A DNA stretch of 60,386 bases from Nostoc sp. LEGE 06077 (GTDB lineage: Bacteria; Cyanobacteriota; Cyanobacteriia; Cyanobacteriales; Nostocaceae). A model generated the notes under the pieces. That model was not told the DNA's origin. It did not search any database and saw only the letters and a program-made list of their open reading frames with translations. The stretch spans positions 1 to 60,386 of the forward strand of contig NZ_JADEWI010000043.1 in the NCBI RefSeq assembly GCF_015207705.1, written 5' to 3'. The stretch's first letter is position 1. Every line of letters begins with the position of its first letter. The position numbers were made by a program, and so were the translations under genes. Below are positions 56,242 through 60,386 of the stretch, one piece after another.

Positions 56242-56754
56242 ATGACAGTTAATAATGGATTAATTCTGACGCTGTTTATTTTGATTGCAACCTGTCTAGC
56301 TCTTGGCTATGGTTTTAGTGTGAAAGCTGGAGGTTTACCCTTTACTCCAGAAATTGGATTTAACCAGAAGCAATGGCAATTCCTGAGATGGTGGGTCAAG
56401 TTAGCTTTAGTTACTGGAGTTTTGTTACCGATATGCTTATTAGCTCTGGATTGGAGTCAACCATCTTCATGGGTATTCTGGGGGAGTTATCTGTTGATTG
56501 TCGCCGTACAACTCATCAGTGAACGCGTCTTTAGTAGGTGGTTAGTGCCAAGCATTGTTGTACCTATTGGTTTTTTCTATACAGCTTTTCGGTTATGGCA
56601 ACTGCTAGACGGATTCACGCAATTAAAATTTTCCTATTTAACATTAGTGGGTTTTGTCGTTGTTGGGTTGTTTTGGTTTGCTAACTTAATCATGTTGGTG
56701 GTGATAGCTATTCCAACTATTTTTGAAGGTTCTGATTCAATTTCACAATCTTGA
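56242..56754 (+). CDS. Small integral membrane protein of unknown function
   Basis: This 170-aa protein has about five hydrophobic helices (near 5-25, 47-68, 77-97, 103-123 and 132-160) and no motif that I recognise. It starts 49 bp after the MFS gene and runs the same way, so it probably ends the receptor operon. It could be an accessory subunit of uptake or export, but nothing in the sequence shows this. Confidence 0.75.
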   Translation: MTVNNGLILTLFILIATCLALGYGFSVKAGGLPFTPEIGFNQKQWQFLRWWVKLALVTGVLLPICLLALDWSQPSSWVFWGSYLLIVAVQLISERVFSRWLVPSIVVPIGFFYTAFRLWQLLDGFTQLKFSYLTLVGFVVVGLFWFANLIMLVVIAIPTIFEGSDSISQS

Positions 56755-56955
56755 TTTTGAGGAAAAATTTTTACTGCCTAACCCAAAACACTTCTTTGAG
56801 AGTTCCCAGACTAGCAATTACCGAACACATCAGTATTAAATTCAGCCAAGCTTTTGTGAAGTTGATCACTTTGTCCTAGTGGCACATTCTCAATTGCAAG
56901 ATTAATGGTATTTTATTTTTGCATAAACTCCTTGATCCCAATTGCCATAAAAGCT

Positions 56956-57594
56956 ATGACACTCAATTTATATTTACTGCGACATGGAGAAACTACTTAT
57001 AGTCAAAGCGGTAATTTCTGCGGTGAAACTAATGCGGAGTTAACAACAGAAGGGATGCAGATGGCAAAGAGTTTTGCCGATGTTTATCAAGAATTGAAGT
57101 GGGAAGCTGTTTATGTTAGCCCGATGAAGCGCACAATTGCAACTGCCAAGCCATTTTGTGATGCTATTGGTATGGATATGCAGTTGCGTGACGGACTCAG
57201 AGAAGGTAGTTACGGCGAATGGGAAACTAAGAGTAAATCGTTTGTTCAAGAAAATTACGCCCAAAACTATATCAAATGGTTGACAGAACCCGCTTGGAAT
57301 GCACCCATTGGTGGAGAAACGGCGGTAGATATTGCTAACCGGGCGATGCCTGTAATTGCTGAAATTCAAGAAAAACATCCTCAAGGTAATGTTTTAGTAG
57401 TTGCCCATAAAGCCACAATTCGGATTCTGCTTTGCAGTTTACTGGGAATTGATTTGGGACGCTATCGCTATCGGGTGAATATTTTGGTCGCGTCAGTAAG
57501 TATGGTAAAATTTGACGTTCATGGCCCTTTGTTAGAAATATTAGGCGATCGCCATCATATACCTGATCATCTTCGCTCTCGTCCGGGAACATAA
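56956..57594 (+). CDS. Histidine phosphatase (phosphoglycerate-mutase-like) family protein
   Basis: I start at the ATG at 56956 (MTLNLYLLRHGETTYS), because the catalytic RHGE motif belongs near the N-terminus. An upstream frame from 56905 adds 17 hydrophobic residues with no support. The 212-aa protein has RHGE, a second arginine in SPMKRTIATA, a Glu in LREGSYGEWE, and the second histidine in VVAHKATIRILL. These form the phosphohistidine active site. Members include phosphoglycerate mutases, alpha-ribazole phosphatase and broad phosphatases. The substrate cannot be told. A strong hairpin follows the gene. Confidence 0.88.
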   Translation: MTLNLYLLRHGETTYSQSGNFCGETNAELTTEGMQMAKSFADVYQELKWEAVYVSPMKRTIATAKPFCDAIGMDMQLRDGLREGSYGEWETKSKSFVQENYAQNYIKWLTEPAWNAPIGGETAVDIANRAMPVIAEIQEKHPQGNVLVVAHKATIRILLCSLLGIDLGRYRYRVNILVASVSMVKFDVHGPLLEILGDRHHIPDHLRSRPGT

Positions 57595-57614
57595 AACTCA
57601 ACTACATCTAAACA

Positions 57615-57654
57615 TTTGAGGGACAGCAATAAAATACTGTTGCTGTCCCTCAAA
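57615..57654 (+). terminator. Strong 15-bp hairpin after the phosphatase gene
   Basis: TTTGAGGGACAGCAA (57615-57629) pairs perfectly with TTGCTGTCCCTCAAA (57640-57654) across a 10-nt loop. It begins about 20 bp after the stop codon. No T-run follows, so it is a probable but not classic terminator. Confidence 0.65.
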
Positions 57655-58214
57655 CCTGTATCCAAATTTGCAAATGCTTATGCCCAAATCATGGCAAAAA
57701 ATCGCGCCATCGGCTTATTATTAGCATAATAAATGCGATCGCCTACCCTAAAACTCAGTTTATATAGAGAGTTTCGAGGGATGACTTATGACAAGACGCA
57801 AGCTTCTATGCTCAAGATTTTTTTATGCTTCTGGGATTTTTGCCCGGAGATAACTAACTTGACAAAATTTTAAATCTACAGTATTTACTTAGATAGTAGA
57901 AAAACTGTATCTCAATCAGTAGTTAAATTACCGAAAAAGCAAAACTCCATCGCAGCTATTTTGCGCCAACTGCGACAGAGAAGAAAGAAATTGAAACACC
58001 AAGGTAAAGCACAAGCGAAAATTTATGCTTCACAGTAATAATGAAGCAAAATATTAAGAAATAACCTAATATTTTTGCCTATTCTCTCTCTTGGTGCTTC
58101 CTACTGTGCTAGACATGATCAATATATAGTTTTTAATTTCTGGGAACAGTATTCTATCGATCAATTTTAGGTGTGGCAATCAACGACCATTAACAAAACT
58201 CATATCATCGGGGA
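57655..58214. other. Long intergenic stretch with possible gene remnant
   Basis: No complete gene is seen. An open stretch from 57874 to 58038 encodes a basic peptide (AAILRQLRQRRKKLKHQGKA near its end) but has no Met or sensible alternative start, so it may be the tail of a decayed gene. A 23-nt sequence at 57810-57832 (GCTCAAGATTTTTTTATG then TTCT) recurs with one mismatch at 1762-1784 near the other end of the window. Confidence 0.4.
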
Positions 58215-58676
58215 TTGCTGACTAACTCAACTACAACATTAAACGAACCAGATTCTAACTACCCACGAAATTTGTGGGTGGGTGTTGGCTTTAAACGAGG
58301 TAGTGCTTCACAGTTGATTGCAATAGCTATTGAAGAAGTATTTCAAAAAAATTTACTTGACGAAAGAGCGATCGCCGGGATTGCTACCATCGATACAAAA
58401 GCCTCAGATAGTGCTTTAGTAGAACTTTGCTATCTCCGTAATTGGCTATTGCAAACATTTTCCGCAGAAAAGTTGTCTACTATCACAGTTCCCAACCCAT
58501 CCGCCACCATCACCAGAGCAACAGGAACACCTAGTGTTGCAGAAGCTGCGGCGATTTTGGCTGCTGCTAAAAAGGGGGGACTGGAAGCTGAGTTATTGGT
58601 TCCTAAAAATATTTTCCGCTTATCAGGACTACCTGGGGTAGTAACTGTAGCTGTGGCTGAAGAATTACAGCCATGA
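58215..58676 (+). CDS. CbiG C-terminal/CobE-type cobalamin biosynthesis protein
   Basis: This protein is 153 aa from a TTG start at 58215; a stop at 58191 rules out a longer frame, and no upstream ATG exists. LWVGVGFKRGSASQLIAIAIEEVF and TGTPSVAEAAAILAA match the small CbiG C-terminal/CobE fold, which takes part in the corrin ring pathway. It is a free-standing domain and not a full CbiG. The genes around it are not cobalamin genes, so its link to the histidine phosphatase upstream (possible alpha-ribazole phosphatase) is only suggestive. Confidence 0.85.
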   Translation: MLTNSTTTLNEPDSNYPRNLWVGVGFKRGSASQLIAIAIEEVFQKNLLDERAIAGIATIDTKASDSALVELCYLRNWLLQTFSAEKLSTITVPNPSATITRATGTPSVAEAAAILAAAKKGGLEAELLVPKNIFRLSGLPGVVTVAVAEELQP

Positions 58677-58692
58677 TTAATAATATTTAATC

Positions 58693-59046
58693 CTACTCAA
58701 CGACTCTGAGAAAATAATTAATCAAACTCGACACGATTGATAGCACAATAGACCCAAGCAAAGCTGGTAAAAAGCCTTTAATCTCAAAACCAGTACCAGG
58801 AGTGATAGCACTGGCTAACCACAGGGATAAAGCATTAATCACAAATGTAAATAACCCAAAAGTCAGTAAGGTAATGGGAAATGCCAAAAGCCGCAAAATT
58901 GGTCTGACAAAAGCATTGACTAATCCAATAATAAATACTGCAACCAAAGCGGCAACAAAATTATTGACAATGAAACCATCTACAATTCTAGAGGTAATCA
59001 GTAAAGCCACCGCAGTAGCCAGCCAAGTTAATAAAAAGTGTTTCAT
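58693..59046 (-). CDS. Phage-holin-family (YvlD-like) 4-TM membrane protein
   Basis: This 117-aa protein has four hydrophobic helices (about 3-22, 28-50, 57-80 and 93-113). It carries the family pattern GLVNAFVRPILRLLAFPITLLTFGLFTFVINAL. Despite the family name it is a widespread chromosomal membrane protein and not evidence of a prophage. It converges on the CbiG/CobE-type gene, with 16 bp between their ends. Confidence 0.9.
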   Translation of the reverse strand: MKHFLLTWLATAVALLITSRIVDGFIVNNFVAALVAVFIIGLVNAFVRPILRLLAFPITLLTFGLFTFVINALSLWLASAITPGTGFEIKGFLPALLGSIVLSIVSSLINYFLRVVE

Positions 59047-59134
59047 ATACAGCAGGTATGACTTCCATCAGATGAATTTAGTAGAGATGCCATACATCCA
59101 TCTCTACTGAGAACTGGGATAACTTCGTATTAGC

Positions 59135-59980
59135 CTATCGTTGCCCAGGCGATCGCCGCAAGAGAATGTCCCAAGTAGCACCACCAGCTACACCATCCTC
59201 TTCTAAACCATAGCGCCTTTGCAATGCCTTAACTGCTGTTTCGGTAGTGCGGCCAAAATCACCATCTATTCCCCCACTCAAAAAACCGAACTTTTGTAAT
59301 TGTTTTTGCAACGTGAGGACATCTTCACCACTCATACCTAAGCGCAAAATGGGATATCCTTCGGCGGTGTACTGAATACCAGGAACCTGGCGAAAGGTAA
59401 TCTTTGATGGACGTGCTGGAGTTTTTCGCTGAGTTGTTGGCGTTTTTCTGTTAACGGGTCTTGGTTCTGGTGCGAGTGTTGGTACTTGGGTGGCGCGAGT
59501 TTTGGGATTAGCCGGTCTTGGTTCCGGTTTAGCGACAGAGTTGCTAGACAAAGACGCAGCCGTGTTAGATGTAGATGCTGGTTCTTGCGGAAACAGTTTT
59601 TGCCAAGTAGCCGCATCAGCAACCCCATCAGGATTTAAGCCAACTGCTTGCTTAAATCGAGAAACCGCATTTGCTGTATTTTCGTTATAAACTCCATCCA
59701 CCGTCCCTGAGTAAAAGCCCAAAAGCTTGAGTGCGGCTTGCAACTCCGAGACACGTTCCCCTTGAGAGCCAACTTTCAGCGTTGGACGACTAATTGCAGC
59801 ACTTGGCGCTGCTTGAGCAATTTGCAGTGGTGCTGCAAATGAGACTGTATTTGAGGAAGCAATGAGTAAAGGCGTGGAAGATAACAGCAGTAAGTAATAC
59901 AACTGATTAGCGCTCAAAAAATGAAACGCTGGCGGTGACTTTAAGTACTTCAAGATACACGCTGTTAGGCTGCCTTTCAT
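59135..59980 (-). CDS. Secreted peptidoglycan-binding protein, two PG_binding_1 domains
   Basis: This 281-aa protein has an N-terminal hydrophobic segment (about 24-50, LLLLSSTPLLIASS then SFAAP) that looks like an export signal. It has two peptidoglycan-binding repeats (about 70-125, LKVGSQGERVSELQAALKLLG; and about 210-270, LRLGMSGEDVLTLQKQLQKFG). A Pro/Arg/Thr-rich linker of about 75 residues separates them. Each repeat has the typical VDG/IDG and DGVA..ATW ends. No catalytic domain is attached, so it is probably a cell-wall binding protein. Confidence 0.9.
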   Translation of the reverse strand: MKGSLTACILKYLKSPPAFHFLSANQLYYLLLLSSTPLLIASSNTVSFAAPLQIAQAAPSAAISRPTLKVGSQGERVSELQAALKLLGFYSGTVDGVYNENTANAVSRFKQAVGLNPDGVADAATWQKLFPQEPASTSNTAASLSSNSVAKPEPRPANPKTRATQVPTLAPEPRPVNRKTPTTQRKTPARPSKITFRQVPGIQYTAEGYPILRLGMSGEDVLTLQKQLQKFGFLSGGIDGDFGRTTETAVKALQRRYGLEEDGVAGGATWDILLRRSPGQR

Positions 59981-60201
59981 GGAATTTACTCCCAGAATCT
60001 TCTGTTGCTAATATTACAGCCGCTTGAGTCCAGAAAAAAGCTAGTGCAGCATATATTATGGGGTGTGATTGCGATCGCCCCAAATCGACAGATAATTACA
60101 ATGCGCTAAAAGTCAGAAAATTCTGCCCTTAGAACGCTTGCAAAAATGTTTTGTGGTAAAATTAGAGGCTTGGCAATTTGCGATTAGGACTTTGAGGAGC
60201 C

Positions 60202-60386
60202 GTGAAAATAGAGAAAGCCAAACAGCTTACTGCAAAAAAATTTAAGCGAATGACTGGAGTAAGCCGTAAAACTTTTGAATTAATGGTTGATGTAGTTAAA
60301 GCTGATGCTCAAAACAAAAAGAAGCCTGGTCGCAGTCCTAAATTAGTTATTGAAGACCAAGTTTTAATGGTCATTCAATATTGGAG
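60202..60386 (+). CDS. Transposase, N-terminal part (cut by window end)
   Basis: A GTG start at 60202 is preceded by GAGGAG 2-7 nt before it. The visible 61 residues (KRMTGVSRKTFELMVDVV, then RSPKLVIEDQVLMVIQYW) match the helix-turn-helix N-terminus of IS5-type transposases common in cyanobacteria. The frame is open to the window edge. The element's left terminal repeat cannot be fixed from this side alone. Confidence 0.75.
   Translation, partial: MKIEKAKQLTAKKFKRMTGVSRKTFELMVDVVKADAQNKKKPGRSPKLVIEDQVLMVIQYW

Noticed and set aside
58693-59046. Prophage signal from a 'holin' gene
   Set aside because: The family is a common chromosomal membrane protein and no other phage gene is nearby.
1-60386. 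CRISPR arrays, tRNA or rRNA genes
   Set aside because: No regular repeat-spacer pattern and no cloverleaf or rRNA-like sequence was seen on either strand.

Overview
The window looks like a filamentous, Nostocales-type cyanobacterial chromosome. The signs are many HIP1-type gcgatcgc octamers, moderate-to-low GC, intergenic TTCTGCC heptad repeats and CCCCTTCC/GGAAGGGG hairpins, a receptor with an N-terminal AMIN domain, and cyanobacterial-style docking ends on the megasynthases.

About 54 kb (2012-56192) reads as one hybrid NRPS/PKS lipopeptide cluster with the marks of a siderophore system. Seventeen genes on the minus strand, read from 50341 down to 2012, form the assembly line and its tailoring genes. 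They are FAAL-ACP-C; TauD-like hydroxylase 1; I-A-T-C-A(Gly)-T-C; a SAM methyltransferase; TauD 2; I-A-T; KS-AT; ACP-aminotransferase-C-A-T; KS-AT-KR-ACP; a membrane-anchored AspH/LpxO-type hydroxylase; a stand-alone C domain; TauD 3; I-A(Asn/Asp code)-T; KS-AT-ACP-aminotransferase-TE; a stand-alone aminotransferase; MbtH; a type II thioesterase; and a penicillin-acylase-family periplasmic acylase. 'I' is a condensation-like domain that has lost the HHxxxDG motif. The cassette 'C at the end of one protein // separate TauD oxygenase + I-A-T' occurs three times and is the most distinctive feature of the window.

Divergently on the plus strand are a TonB-dependent receptor with AMIN domain, a PepSY-TM protein, an MFS exporter and a small membrane protein. 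These are a plausible uptake, reduction and export arm. The 612-bp divergent intergenic region (50342-50953) carries three Fur-like 7-1-7 inverted repeats, which suggests joint iron control. By collinearity the product would be a fatty-acyl chain on about five amino acids, one of them Gly and one Asn/Asp, with three malonate extensions. Two extensions would be beta-aminated and one ketoreduced, with up to three amino acids beta-hydroxylated. The acylase may trim the acyl chain in the periplasm, as PvdQ does for pyoverdine.

The flanks are ordinary or mobile. The left end (1-2011) holds a broken ISL3-type transposase and palindromic repeats. The right end holds housekeeping-like genes (histidine phosphatase, CbiG/CobE-type cobalamin protein, 4-TM holin-like protein, peptidoglycan-binding protein) and the start of a second transposase cut by the window edge.
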